A stretch of 50,671 bases of DNA from Halicephalobus mephisto (taxonomy: Eukaryota; Nematoda; Chromadorea; Rhabditida; Panagrolaimidae): NCBI GenBank assembly GCA_009193035.1, contig SWDT01000236.1, forward strand, positions 1-50,671, in the 5' to 3' direction. The notes under the pieces are model-generated. The model ran no database searches. It saw only the letters and a program-made list of their open reading frames with translations, and was not told the origin of the DNA. Below, in pieces: positions 39,739 to 49,699 of this stretch. The translations under genes were made by a program, and so were the position numbers. The stretch's first letter is position 1; each line of letters opens with the position of its first letter.

Positions 39739-42700
39739 TTATTGTTCTGTCTGCGGCTGAACAGGAGCGATAAACTGTTGATTTTCTTGATTCTGTTGAG
39801 GCACAATCGGAATCGGATTAACAATAGGAACATTTTCTAAATTCTGCTGATCACCAACAACAGATCTTTCTGATTCAGAATTCGTTGTATCATCAAGAGA
39901 AACAATTTGTTGTTCAACAACATCCGATTGTGATTCAATTGGTTGAATTTGCGATGTAAATCTTTGAGGAGCAACAGTAGCTTGAGTTGGTTCTTGAGAA
40001 TTCGACGTCACAATTTGTTGAGTTAATGGAATAACTGGTTCCACAGGAGCCACATTATTAACCATTGATTCTAATTGAACAGTTCCTTGATTACCATCTT
40101 GACAAATTTGATGTTGAACATTTTGTTGATTTACAACATTCTGAGGAACAATCGGAGCAATAACAGGACCTTGTGATTGAGTCGACATACATGTATTCTG
40201 AGAAACAATAGGAGAAATCACAGAAGTAGTCGGTTGAGTATGTGGAATACTTTGAGAAACCATAGGAGCAACAGTCGATGTAATAGGTTGCGAAGTAACA
40301 TTCTGCTGAGATCCAACAAATTGCTGTTGTTGAATACTATTCTGTCCTTGTTGTAATGAAACTTGTGGTTGAACAAATTGTTGAACTTGTTTCTGTGATT
40401 GATTAATCGACATTTGTTGTTGAGGTTGAACAATTTGGGGTTGTTTTTGAATATTAATTTGAGATTGTGGATTAGGTTGATGAATTTGCGTTAATTGAGT
40501 TTGCAAATTTGATTGATTAATTTGTTGTTGATACGGTACAAAACCAGTTTGTCCTTGAAATTGTTGATATTGTGGTATTTGATTATTTGATTGAACCATA
40601 TTCTGTTGATTATACGGTACACCATATTGTGGAATTTGATTAGGAACATTCTGTCCTTGAGACAACTGATATTGATGCAAAAGTGCCATAGGACCACCAG
40701 GAATTGTCGGAAAAACCCCAGATTTCAAATCCGGAAACGAAAACTGGGGTTGTAACGGAGGAGGGGGCTAAATGCACATACTTATATTACTACTTTATTA
40801 CCGTACTGTGATATTTACCCCGAATACCTATATACCAAGCATTTACTTTCCAATTCTGCAGTAAAAACAGAAAAGTGCTTAAAACCAGGGGATTGGATTT
40901 ATAAATTCTAAATCTCAAATGAAAACAAAAAATTGACCTTCAGAATCCAGGATTTTAAAGACTAATCTCTATTTCTAAGAAAATTAAAAATTCACTTAAA
41001 ATATAAAAAAACCAAAAATAACTTTAATTTTTTAAATAAAAAAACTTATAGGTTGATTTAATTTTTTAAAAATTTTAAAAAATTTACAGGTTGGTTTAAT
41101 TTTTTAAAAATTTAAAAAAAATTATAGGTTGATTTAATTTTTTAAAAATTAAAAAAAACTTATAGGTTGATTTAATTTTTTAAAAATTTTAAAAAACTTA
41201 CAGGTTGGTTTATTTTTTTTTAAATTTAAAAAAACTTATAGGTTGATTTAATTTTTTAAAAATTTAAAAAAACTTACAGGTTGATTTTGCACTTGTTGAA
41301 TCGCTTCATCGTAAGAAGCCAGGGCATTTCTCACAGAAATATCCAAATTAGCCAGCATATTCATTTGTTTATCTATTGCAGCTAGTTTCTTGTCTATTAA
41401 TGTTGCTTGTTTATTTGCTTGTTCTTCATAAAGTGCTAATTCCGGTGGATCTGGAGCTTCACCTGTAGGATCGCAATCTTCTAGCATTTGAAGACATTTA
41501 AGTAAAATTTCTCTGTCAATTTTCACTGGTAACGGTTCTAATTTTTTCGATTCTTCTCGTGATGTTCCATTCGTTGTTGACAAATTGTCTAATTTATCCG
41601 TTACAAAAGTTGCTGGAAAAAGTCCGATTCCTCTATGAGACTGTCCCTTCCACCAATTTGGATCGCTGTCTTCTAACACAGAAATAATGTCACCTGCTTT
41701 GAACGGTAATTCGTTTTCTTCCACTTCTTCAAAATCATATATAGCCTTAACTTGACGTAATTGTCTCTCTTTCCCGCCAGATCCAGCGAGGGTTTGTTTG
41801 GCCAGGTTCGGATAAGCGGTATTTTTCGTGGTTTTTTTCTTCTGTTGTTCCACATCTCTCAACGAAGCTTCGATTGCTAAAAATCCAGATATTTTTACTT
41901 TCAAAAATTAAAAAAAACCTTTAGCTAAAGCAGCTTCTTCTTCAGCACTGGTGACGACGTTGGGATCATTCGAGACTGGCGCAGATTTCTGTTTTGGCGA
42001 ATCCATGACAAACCCGTCATTTTGCAATTCTTTGTACAAACTAGCAATAAGAGAAAGCGAAGCATCTTTCGGACAGTCATTCTGGGCCCAATCTTTCACA
42101 ATTTCTCTGACTTTGACAGCCACAGCTCGAACGCTCTGAAAATAATCATCGTTCAAAAATAAACAAATTACTAATTTGAAATCATAAAATTAATCTACAT
42201 AAAGCTTAAGAAGATTTAGGTCATTTCGATCACGTTAGAAAAATCCAAAAAATGATGTGAAAATTTCTGCAAAAATAAAACTAATCATTTTCATTTATCA
42301 GGAGGGACCGATCCTAGGGGATTTAGGAATTTCGAGGGTTTATATTTCCAGAAAATGATGTAAATTGTTTAATTCCAATCTTTACATCCAGGAAATTCTG
42401 TAAAACAAACTATTAATATATATGAAGTTATAAAATACAAAATCAACGGAAATTTAGGTCAAAAATCCTCAATACTTTGTTTGGAACAAAAATCCATATA
42501 TCAAAACCACAAAAACTTACGGAATTAGCCTTATCAGAAAGTTCTGAAACAAATTCCTTTGAGGAAATTTGTTTTCGAAGTTCGGATCCAGCATTTTTCC
42601 AAAGACAATCCAACAACGAAAGAGCGTAGATGACCACATGAGGATCTCGATTATTCAATCTCTTCTTAATCGATAATAAAACATTTTTAGCTCCTTTAGG

Positions 42701-42826
42701 TCCTTCAGCAGATACAGCATCAGAAATACTCATCATCAAACCCCAATTTTCTGACGTCAAATTTTCAGCAGTAGCTTTTTCGACATGGTCGTCGTAGGGC
42801 GACGATTGGCTCGAAAACGAAAACAT
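39739..42826 (-). CDS. stam-1: STAM/Hbp-type ESCRT-0 adaptor
   Basis: Four exons, 42521-42826, 41919-42135, 41278-41876 and 39739-40767, join in frame to 716 residues. Domain order is that of STAM: an N-terminal VHS domain (KATAENLTSENWGLMMSISD, VVIYALSLLDCLWKNAG), a UIM (AEEEAALAKAIEASLRD) made across an exon junction, an SH3 domain (VKAIYDFEEVEENELPFKAG, WWKGQSHRGIGLFPATFV), then a GAT-like coiled coil (EQANKQATLIDKKLAAIDKQ). The 343-residue C-terminus is a Gln/Pro/Asn-rich low-complexity region. STAM pairs with Hrs on early endosomes to sort ubiquitinated cargo. The start follows TTTTTAG by three bases. Intron 3 contains a tandem array of the exon 3 splice donor. Confidence 0.93.
41041..41277 (-). 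repeat. 38-bp tandem array copying the STAM exon 3 donor site
   Basis: On the gene strand the real junction is ATCAACCT|GTAAGTTT. Six further copies of (A)ATCAACCTATAAGT, ACCAACCTGTAAGT or ACCAACCTGTAAAT follow at intervals of about 38 bp, separated by A/T runs. In plus-strand coordinates the copies lie near 41044, 41084, 41123, 41159, 41197 and 41236. The unit includes the last bases of the exon, so the array seems to have grown by duplication of the splice junction. Confidence 0.9.
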
Positions 42827-43305
42827 ATCCTAAAAAAACTTATTTCAATTACTCTAAAAATCATTATCCCGTCCCATAAGCATTAAAAGCACCACGTTCC
42901 AAATATAGTTAGCACGAAAAAAATAAAAAATTAAAAAAATTCTTAAAAATAAAAAATTTCCATAAAGCTGTTATTTTAAAAAAACCAATATTACCAAATT
43001 ATCAGAATGCATCGCGAAGGAAAACATTCAATTAATATCCAGATAAAAATAACTTTAAAATCTGAAAAATCAATGATAAATAAAAATGGATAGTGATGAC
43101 AAAGCACTTTCCGAAAATCAAAAATTCTTTCGTGTCGGGACTTCTCCCAACCAGTTCTGACCACTTCCAAAAAAGTCAAAAATGTCAAATCTGTCTCGCT
43201 TTTCAAAGTATTTCAGAATAGTTAAATTTATTTTTTAATTTCCGAGATTTTTACAAAGCTATCAGACACATAGTTACATAATACATGGTAAATTTCGTTA
43301 ATATC
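42827..43305. other. Spacer between STAM and the sulfotransferase gene
   Basis: This holds the 5' flank of STAM and the 3' UTR of the upstream sulfotransferase gene on the same strand. A candidate AATAAA for the sulfotransferase mRNA lies at about 43227-43232. An ORF at 42991-43206 (minus) has no recognisable family and is not called. Confidence 0.4.
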
Positions 43306-44339
43306 CTATTCAAAACGGAAATCGAGTCCAGTGTTCTCCATTTTCTTCTTGTAAACTTCATCAAAGGCTTCGCTTTGAGCAAAAGTGAAATAATTCCGCC
43401 AATCCCCGACTTGGCCTTTTCTCATGAACTTGGAAATCTTCTGATTGAAGAGCCATACTGTGTCTCTGTTCGCCATTTTGTTGTTTTTCATCGAATCAAA
43501 CGTACAATGATCCAAAACTCGTTTTTTCTGTTCGTCATTTAGGTCAATTTCCATAAAATCGGCAATCTTTGAGATTTCCTTGGGGAGATTGTTCTTCATT
43601 TCCTCGAATTTGCAGAACATCACACGATGCTGGTGATTAGGGGAATTCGCAAGCTTCCAATAACCTAAAACATGCTCAAACCAGGATCCGCAGTAGATAC
43701 TTCCGGATAAATACAAAGCAAAGAATTCGTTCCAGGTGGTTTTCTGACATCCAAGGAATCTGGCCATTCTATGAAAGTGGTAAAAACTGACAGCATTGTC
43801 CTTCGGGTTCCGGGCGACGTAGATCAACTTGCATTTTCCGTTGATGATGGATTCTGGCAACAATTCCACGGGCAAATGAGTGAAGCAGAGACGGTATTTG
43901 GTTCCTTTCGTGTGACAACGGTTGTCTTTGATGTCTGTGTTTTGGGAATTCGTGAAGAATTTGTTCCATTTAAAAAAGATCTGAATCCACCAGTACTGAG
44001 TGTCCAATTCAAGCCAGGGAACCCTTGAGTCTTGACGGAGTTTCCTGAGTTCCTCGGTGTTTCCAAAGTAGTTGATTGCCGAGACTAGTTCGGCCATCCA
44101 AGTCGTGCCTAAAATCTTAATTCCCCATATATCAAAAATTACAAAAACTTGCCTGATTTCGGATAAGAAGCAATAACAACGTCGTTTTCGTCGAACTGCA
44201 TCTCCTTGATGTCCTTGATCCTTTTGGGAGACATGATGACACCAGGCCAGACATAGTCAGCAATGATGTAAGCTTGAGGAAGTCGGAAGAAATACGAGTC
44301 CTGGACCTCGCTCAATCTGTTCATCTCATCAAGACTCAT
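43306..44339 (-). CDS. Cytosolic sulfotransferase (SULT)
   Basis: Two exons, 44153-44339 and 43306-44108, give 329 residues. The PAPS-binding 5'-phosphosulfate loop YPKSGTTW is completed across the intron; the catalytic His is in CFTHLPVELLP; the 3'-phosphate site is YVARNPKDNAVSFYHF; and the C-terminal RKGQVGDWRNYFT matches the RKGxxGDWKNxFT signature. The enzyme transfers sulfate from PAPS to small hydroxylated molecules. Length is slightly over the usual 290-300 because of a longer N-terminus and an insert around residue 110. No transmembrane segment is present, so this is the soluble class. The intron uses a GC donor (TCAG|GCAAGT). The start at 44339 (MSLDEMN) is preferred to one 15 codons upstream. 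C. elegans ssu-1 is a possible relative; I do not assign orthology. Confidence 0.92.
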
Positions 44340-44394
44340 TTTGGACCAGAAAACACGGAAGACAGGCGGGAAAAAACAAAACAACGAACGAAAA

Positions 44395-44670
44395 TTAAAA
44401 ACTCGAAAAGCATAGGGGCAAAAGAGGCGAGTCGGAAGTAGACCTAAAATACCATCTTTTAGGAAAGCGAGTCGAAGAAAGGCCTAAATTACTGATTATT
44501 AGAAGTGCGAGTCAAAAATGGGCTTCGAATGCCGTCGTTTAAAAGTGCGAGTCGAAGAAAGGCCTAAAACATTGGTCATTAGAAGTGCGAGTCGAAGAAA
44601 GTCAAAAATGTTGTTTTTTGTAGAAGCGAGTCGAAGAGAGACCTAAAATATCTCTTTTATCATCGGAAAT
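44395..44670 (-). repeat. About 55-bp tandem repeat upstream of the sulfotransferase gene
   Basis: GCGAGTCGAAGAAAGGCCTA and diverged versions recur about five times (44422, 44470, 44507, 44544, 44588, 44627 approximately), separated by CATCTTTTAGGAAA- or ATTAGAAGT-type spacers. The array occupies the 5' flank of the gene, where its promoter should be. Confidence 0.75.
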
Positions 44671-44846
44671 ATACCTAAAATCCTATCTTGCAAAAAAACA
44701 ACTTGACCAAATCAGTCAATGGACCATTTTATTGGGAATTTTTGAATAATAAAACATTTCTGCGAATTATCTTTTTCTGTAAATTTTATTTTTCCTAATT
44801 TTCTACAGTCATATATCAATGGCACTTTCCTACTACTTTTGGTACT

Positions 44847-45963
44847 CTATTGCTTTCGTTTTTTCGCCAGGAGGGCATTGGACGACCTCGAGACGTTGGT
44901 TCTGCCCATCAAATCACAAATCCATCCGCCTGTTTCGACCAACTTGTCTAGATTGATACCTGTGTCGAATTTCAAATCCTCCAGCATGTAGACGAGGTCT
45001 TCAGAAGCCAGGTTGCCCGTGGCTCCTTTCGCATAAGGACAACCTCCGAGGCCGGCGACGCTGCTGTCCGCCACTCTGATGCCTCTTTCTATCGCGACCA
45101 GGACATTGCTCAGGGCTTGGCCGTAGGTGTCGTGGAAATGGACGGCGAGTTTCTGGACTGGAACGGCATTCAAGACTTCGTCGAGGAGTTTATTGACGCT
45201 ACCTGCACTGCCGACTCCGATCGTGTCTCCCAAGCTGACTTCGTAGCAACCGAAAGACAGACATTTCTCCGCCAGATTGGCCACGAGTTTTGGATCGCTT
45301 TTCCCGTCGTACGGACAGCCGATGACGGTGGAGATGTATCCACGGACACGAAGTCCGTTTTTGAGCGCTTCTTCGGCGACCTCTTGGGCTCTTCTAGTAG
45401 CTTCAGCAACGTCACAATTTGTGTTTTTCTTCGAAAATCCATCAGAAGCAGCCAGGAATATCGCGATTTCATGCACATCTTTGTTTTTCAACTAAATACA
45501 AAGATTCGCAAAAATAAAACTGAAAACACTTACGGCATTCTTCAATCCAGCCAAGTTTGGAACAAGTACAGGATAAGAAACACCCGGATATTTCTTGATC
45601 TTCGAGATGACTTCATTGTGATCGGCCATCTGCGGAACCCACTTCGGCGAGACAAAACTGGTAGCTTCGACGGTCTGCATCCCGACCTCGCTCAGCTTGT
45701 TGATCAGCTCCACTTTCGTCTCCGTCGGCACAATCGTCTAAATCCACTCCCGTTATCTGTCCTCTCAACTTATGTACCACTCTTTACCTTTTCATTTTGC
45801 AATCCATCACGAGCTCCGACTTCAACGACCCTGAATTTCTCTCTTCCCTAAAAACCCAATTTATTTCTTCAAAAATCCTTAAATAACCGTGTCTTACCGT
45901 TTTATTCGTGTTAATCAAGGTCCTAATGGTGTTGATATTAAAATTTTTGCAGTTCCTTAGCAT
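44847..45963 (-). CDS. HMGCL: Hydroxymethylglutaryl-CoA lyase
   Basis: Four exons, 45898-45963, 45788-45847, 45534-45737 and 44847-45491, give 324 residues (human HMGCL has 325). The enzyme cleaves HMG-CoA to acetoacetate and acetyl-CoA in leucine breakdown and ketogenesis. The TIM-barrel motifs are clear: VVEVGARDGLQNEK (metal- and substrate-binding R-D), ATSFVSPKWVPQMAD, RGYISTVIGCPYDG, SLGDTIGVG, VHFHDTYGQALSN (metal His pair) and SVAGLGGCPYAKGATGN, which includes the catalytic Cys loop. The N-terminal MLRNCKNFNINTIRT fits a mitochondrial presequence. The C-terminal CKL peroxisomal signal of the human protein is absent. The gene is divergent from rpl-11, sharing a 305-bp intergenic region. 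Confidence 0.97.
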
Positions 45964-46268
45964 TTTGATATATGAAACAGTTCGGAAGTAAAAAGCTCAG
46001 TTCGAAGAAGAAAAACCTTGCGAGCGAGCACCCGACGCGAAAACTCAGGGAAAAAGTACGGTTGCTGTCCGCTGTCGTCTCTCTTCCTTTTTGCTTCACT
46101 GCGATCACTTTTTAGTTGCTTTTCCATCGTATTTTCTTTCTATTTTTATATAATTCTTGTTTAATTCACCGTAACTCATGTCCTCAATTCCGTATTCATA
46201 TTGTTTGCCGCGTTTTTCAGCTTTTCCAACAGTAATAATCGAGATTTTGTTTTTCAGGTTTCTTCAAT
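45964..46268. promoter_or_regulatory. Bidirectional promoter region, HMGCL / rpl-11
   Basis: The two start codons are 305 bp apart in opposite directions. On the rpl-11 side a pyrimidine-rich stretch (GTCGTCTCTCTTCC) precedes an AT-rich outron ending in TTTTTCAG at 46257, 11 bases before the rpl-11 ATG. This parallels the pyrimidine-rich flanks of rps-8 and rpl-3. Confidence 0.55.
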
Positions 46269-47048
46269 ATGGGTACTCTTACAGCTGAGCAGATCGCTGA
46301 AAGACGCGAAAAGAAGTTGCGTAACCCCATGCGGGATCTCAAGATCCAGAAACTCTGCCTTAACATCTGCGTCGGTGAATCTGGTGACAGATTGACTCGT
46401 GCCGCTAAGGTCCGTTGTGAAACGTTTATTGAGACGATTTTTATGGGGCGATTTACTTTTTAGGTGCTTGAGCAGCTCACTGGTCAAACTCCCGTCTTCT
46501 CCAAGGCTCGTTTCACCGTCCGTTCCTTCGGTATCCGCCGTAACGAAAAGATCGGTGTCCACTGCACCGTTCGTGGTCCCAAGGCTGAGGAGATCATCGA
46601 CCGTGGTCTCAAGGTACGTGTGTTGCTTTGTTGATATATGAGTACCGGTCACTAAGGACGTATCTAAACACTGGTTGTATTTAGGTTAAGGAATACGAAT
46701 TGTACCGCGAGAACTTCTCTGATACTGGCAACTTTGGTTTCGGTATTCAAGAACACATCGATCTTGGATTGAAATACGATCCCTCCATCGGTATCTACGG
46801 AATGGACTTCTACGTCGTCTTGAGCCGTAATGGTACTCGTGTCTCCAAACGTAGACGCTGCAAGAGCCGTATTGGATCTTCTCACCGTATCGGACGCGAA
46901 GAGGCTGTCAAGTGGTTCCAACAGAAGGTATGTTTCGTCACTATACACGGAGTGATTCTGATATACTGATTTTCAGTACGATGGCGTTATTCTCCCACCA
47001 AAGCCGAAGGAAGCTCGTAAGGGAGGTGGACATCGCCGCAGGAAGTAA
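46269..47048 (+). CDS. rpl-11: 60S ribosomal protein L11
   Basis: Four exons, 46269-46409, 46464-46613, 46685-46927 and 46977-47048, give 201 residues. [72 protein letters not shown] and WFQQKYDG are family hallmarks. RPL11 joins the 5S RNP with RPL5 and 5S rRNA. Compared with the 178-residue human protein there are extra N-terminal residues ([16 protein letters not shown]) and a basic C-terminal extension ([13 protein letters not shown]), and the [12 protein letters not shown] segment differs. Introns are 49-71 bp. Codons are GC-ending, as in rps-8 and rpl-3. Confidence 0.98.
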
Positions 47049-47257
47049 ACAGTGCGTTGTTCTTTGTTTTGTTACAAGCACGGAATATTGATAAATTAAT
47101 TCAATATTTCTAAGCTGGTGTAATTGTTATGAAAATTTTTTTGGAACCTGTCGGTAGAGTAGCTGAATCGGGAATGGGTTCGAAAACTTTATTAGTTGAC
47201 TAAATAATGCCGGTTTCCATTTTGCCATAGAAATAACTTCATTTTAACGAATAATTT

Positions 47258-47815
47258 ACTTTATTCGTCCTCCATAGTGTCAGTAGCAGTAGTTCGCTCG
47301 TTGTTTTCTGGAACCGGAGCTTCAATATCTGCCTTTTATCCTTTGTCCATGGTGAAGATAGTTTCCATCTGCTAGTTGAACTCGTGGTGCTGTAACTACA
47401 TAGACTAGATTTGGTCGCTTATCCACTTGACTAAAGTTGCGGAAGTCTTCATGATACTCGCGGTTAGACTCATCTTGGTGAAGGTATTGTTGATGTAGTT
47501 GTTGATTTGGAAGTGAGAATAATGTGGTGTGATTCTGGAAATTTTTGGGAACAATCAAGAAATAATTTTGCCATAATGGTATTTCTTGAATATGGAGAAC
47601 TTAGAGTTAGTAACGGAAATTAGGATTTGATTGAATTGTCTGCTTCCGAAATTTCAAGTGAAATCTAAGGACCAGAGCTGTCGATTTTCGAACCGATTTT
47701 GAATTAAGAATTTCGAATTGGATTAATTCAAAATCGAAGGTTGGAGATTTCGAAAATTCGACAACTTTGACAAGGATCGATTTCTTACAGAAGATCGGGT
47801 TTAAATCCACGACTC
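47258..47815 (-). CDS. Doubtful small gene or decayed remnant
   Basis: On the minus strand ATGAGTCGTGGATTTAAACC near 47815 precedes a GTAAGAAAT donor; an AAATTTCCAG acceptor near 47535 then opens a frame of about 70 codons (LFSLPNQQLHQQYL, VDKRPNLVYVVTAPRVQL). Phase from the first ATG does not match that frame. After the stop, another frame reads ADIEAPVPENNERTTATD...DE and ends at a TAA that overlaps AATAAA. The three pieces look coding individually but do not join simply, so this may be a frameshifted pseudogene, a gene with further unrecognised exons, or chance. Not recognised. Confidence 0.25.
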
Positions 47816-47819
47816 ATCT

Positions 47820-48456
47820 TCCGAGTTAATCACATTAAAACTGTCTTTAAAAGTCCAGAAGTTAGAGTAGTTTTCTCAAATATGATATATCTTTCGAATT
47901 TTTAAAATTTTACATTAATTTGAAATCGAAAAAGTTATAAAATCGAAGTTTAACAAGGAATGAGTTTACCTAAAAATATTCAAAAAACTTCAAACATTTT
48001 CTAACTTTTTTGATTTGTTAGAATTTCCTATTTTTGACGTTTTTGTTAATTTATATCTATATATGTTTAATAAATAAAAATTTTTTATAAAAATTATAAA
48101 ATTTAGGATGCAACTTCAAAGTAGTTTTAAAAATCGATTTTTTATATATTATGTTTTTATTTATGGTTGTTCAATGGATGAGATTTTATCTTTGGATTGA
48201 TTTTATATAAAATGTAAAATGGACATTGTTTGTTTTAGTTTTATTTTTATATATAAAGTTGTGCCAACACGCGAGTCAGGACTTTTGCTTGCGGCGGCCC
48301 TTCGGGTCCTGTCGCGATTTGTCGGTCCATGGGTTATTTGATTTTTGCTCGTTGCTTTTCGGAGTTGGTTGTATTTGAAAAAAATTCATTTTTGACTTTT
48401 ATTTTTGGTTTTTTTTATAAATTTTAAAATAAAAAAAATATAATTTTTTTAGTAAA
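47820..48456. other. AT-rich spacer and GC-richer block before the V-ATPase H exon
   Basis: The first 430 bp are AT-rich without a repeat I could define. A compact GC-richer block at 48260-48370 (GCCAACACGCGAGTCAGG, TTGCGGCGGCCC, GTCCTGTCGCGATTTG) stands 90 bp upstream of the V-ATPase H start and is the probable core promoter. The acceptor TTTTTTTAG at about 48452 lies just before the ATG. Confidence 0.45.
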
Positions 48457-48897
48457 ATGGCAAATCCTGATGTTTCTCCTCATTCCATCGCTCAAGTGGA
48501 TATGATAAATGCCACAAGTAAACTTCAATTAGAAGCCGCTGAAGTCCGAGGAAATCCGTCAACAAAACCAAATTGGTCGTCTTATTTGAGAAGTCAATTA
48601 ATTCCTCAAGATGTTTATAATTTTATCTCTAACTATGAAGCAGCCAAAAAGAAGGAAGATCGGGACGAAGTTCTTCATCGAGATTCCCAAAATTCCGCCG
48701 CTGCCGTTATTTACCTGGTCAAAGACGTCGCTAAAGATCAGATTATCCGTTATGTCTTGACTGTTTTCGATGACATGCTTCAAGAAGATAAAAATCGCGT
48801 CGAAATTTTCCACAATTACGCTCAAAAAGAAAAACAAACAATCTGGTCCTACTTCCATGGGATTCTGACGAGACAAGATCAATTTATCGTCAATCAG
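48457..48897 (+). CDS. vha-15: V-ATPase V1 subunit H, first exon only
   Basis: One exon encodes 147 residues that match the N-terminal third of V-ATPase subunit H (Vma13/ATP6V1H): AAEVRGN...NWSSYLRSQLI, KDQIIRYVLTVFDDMLQEDK, NYAQKEKQTIWSYF, LTRQDQFIVNQ. Subunit H is an armadillo-like V1 subunit needed for proton pumping and for silencing free V1. The exon ends in phase 0 at CAG|GTTGGT. The expected continuation, about 320 residues beginning with an A-x-x-I-A-K-L-like helix, was not found in the remaining 1.8 kb. The gene must therefore have a long first intron reaching beyond the window, or be truncated. The unspliced frame runs 40 codons further into AT-rich sequence. Confidence 0.82.
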
Positions 48898-49104
48898 GTT
48901 GGTTTTTATATAACACATAATAAAAAACGATTCATTTTAAAAAAAGATATTGTAGTGTTAGTTATGATTTTTTGGATATTTATATGTAGTTTATATATAA
49001 TAATTGCCTTTCAAGATTAGATAGAATTTTTTACTTTTTAATTTTACTTTAGAAGTTTCCCAATTATCAAATAAATTATTGTAATTTGTAGGATTTCCAA
49101 TACT

Positions 49105-49396
49105 TAAGGCAACTTTTCAGGGGAAAAAATTACTTGAATATGCACATAATCTATATAACGCGTTTTTTGAGAAAATCGAGGGCAGAACGGCAAATCTCGG
49201 AGACTTGTTATTTTTCGTTCATTTTGTCCACAGAATTGGTTGGGAGCATGATTGCGAAAAATCGAGGTCCGGTCTTCTGAAGTGGCTTCTGGAGCGAGAT
49301 TCAGAATCCGCGCCTTCTGAAGCCATTCAATATTGTACTCTGACATGTTATATATCAATCGACTCGCAATTTAATTCTGAGTCTAGTGGTATATAA
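49105..49396 (+). other. Coding-like open stretch after the V-ATPase H exon
   Basis: After an ACTTTTCAG acceptor (ending about 49120) a frame reads KLLEYAHNLYNAFF, GRTANLGDLLFFVHFVHRIG, LLKWLLERDSESAPSEA and stops at 49396. Composition is balanced and the residues look protein-like. It needs a two-base carry-over from the previous exon, whereas the V-ATPase H exon ends in phase 0, and it does not resemble subunit H. A minus-strand frame of 84 codons overlaps it. No family is recognised; it could be an exon of an unidentified gene. Confidence 0.25.
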
Positions 49397-49514
49397 ACCA
49401 TCATTTTTAGACGAAATTTAGAAAAATTATAATCAAAAAACTTTTGGAGAATTTAGTTTTTCCAAGTTTTCGCCTCATCGCCCATTGATTTAATGAAAAT
49501 AAACGACGGATTCT

Positions 49515-49694
49515 GAATCCTCATTGAATTCTACACCAGATAAGAAAAAAACATCGAAAAAAGAGGGGGTCTGGAAAAAGTTCAGAGGTAAAATATCTCC
49601 AAATCCCGATTTTATTTTTTAAATTTTTTTCGCTTCAGGACCATTTCGGTGAAAAATCCCGAAACATGTATCCCCTAGAATTCAATGAGGATTC
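49515..49694. repeat. 19-bp perfect inverted repeat, 142-bp spacing
   Basis: GAATCCTCATTGAATTCTA at 49515-49533 is the exact reverse complement of TAGAATTCAATGAGGATTC at 49676-49694. The 180-bp unit contains no ORF; it could be a small terminal-inverted-repeat element or a long hairpin. No clear target-site duplication was found outside the arms. Confidence 0.8.
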
Positions 49695-49699
49695 TTTTC

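Noticed and set aside
47140..47200. GGGTTCGAAAAC resembling a tRNA T-loop
   Set aside because: No matching acceptor, D or anticodon arms could be drawn around it.
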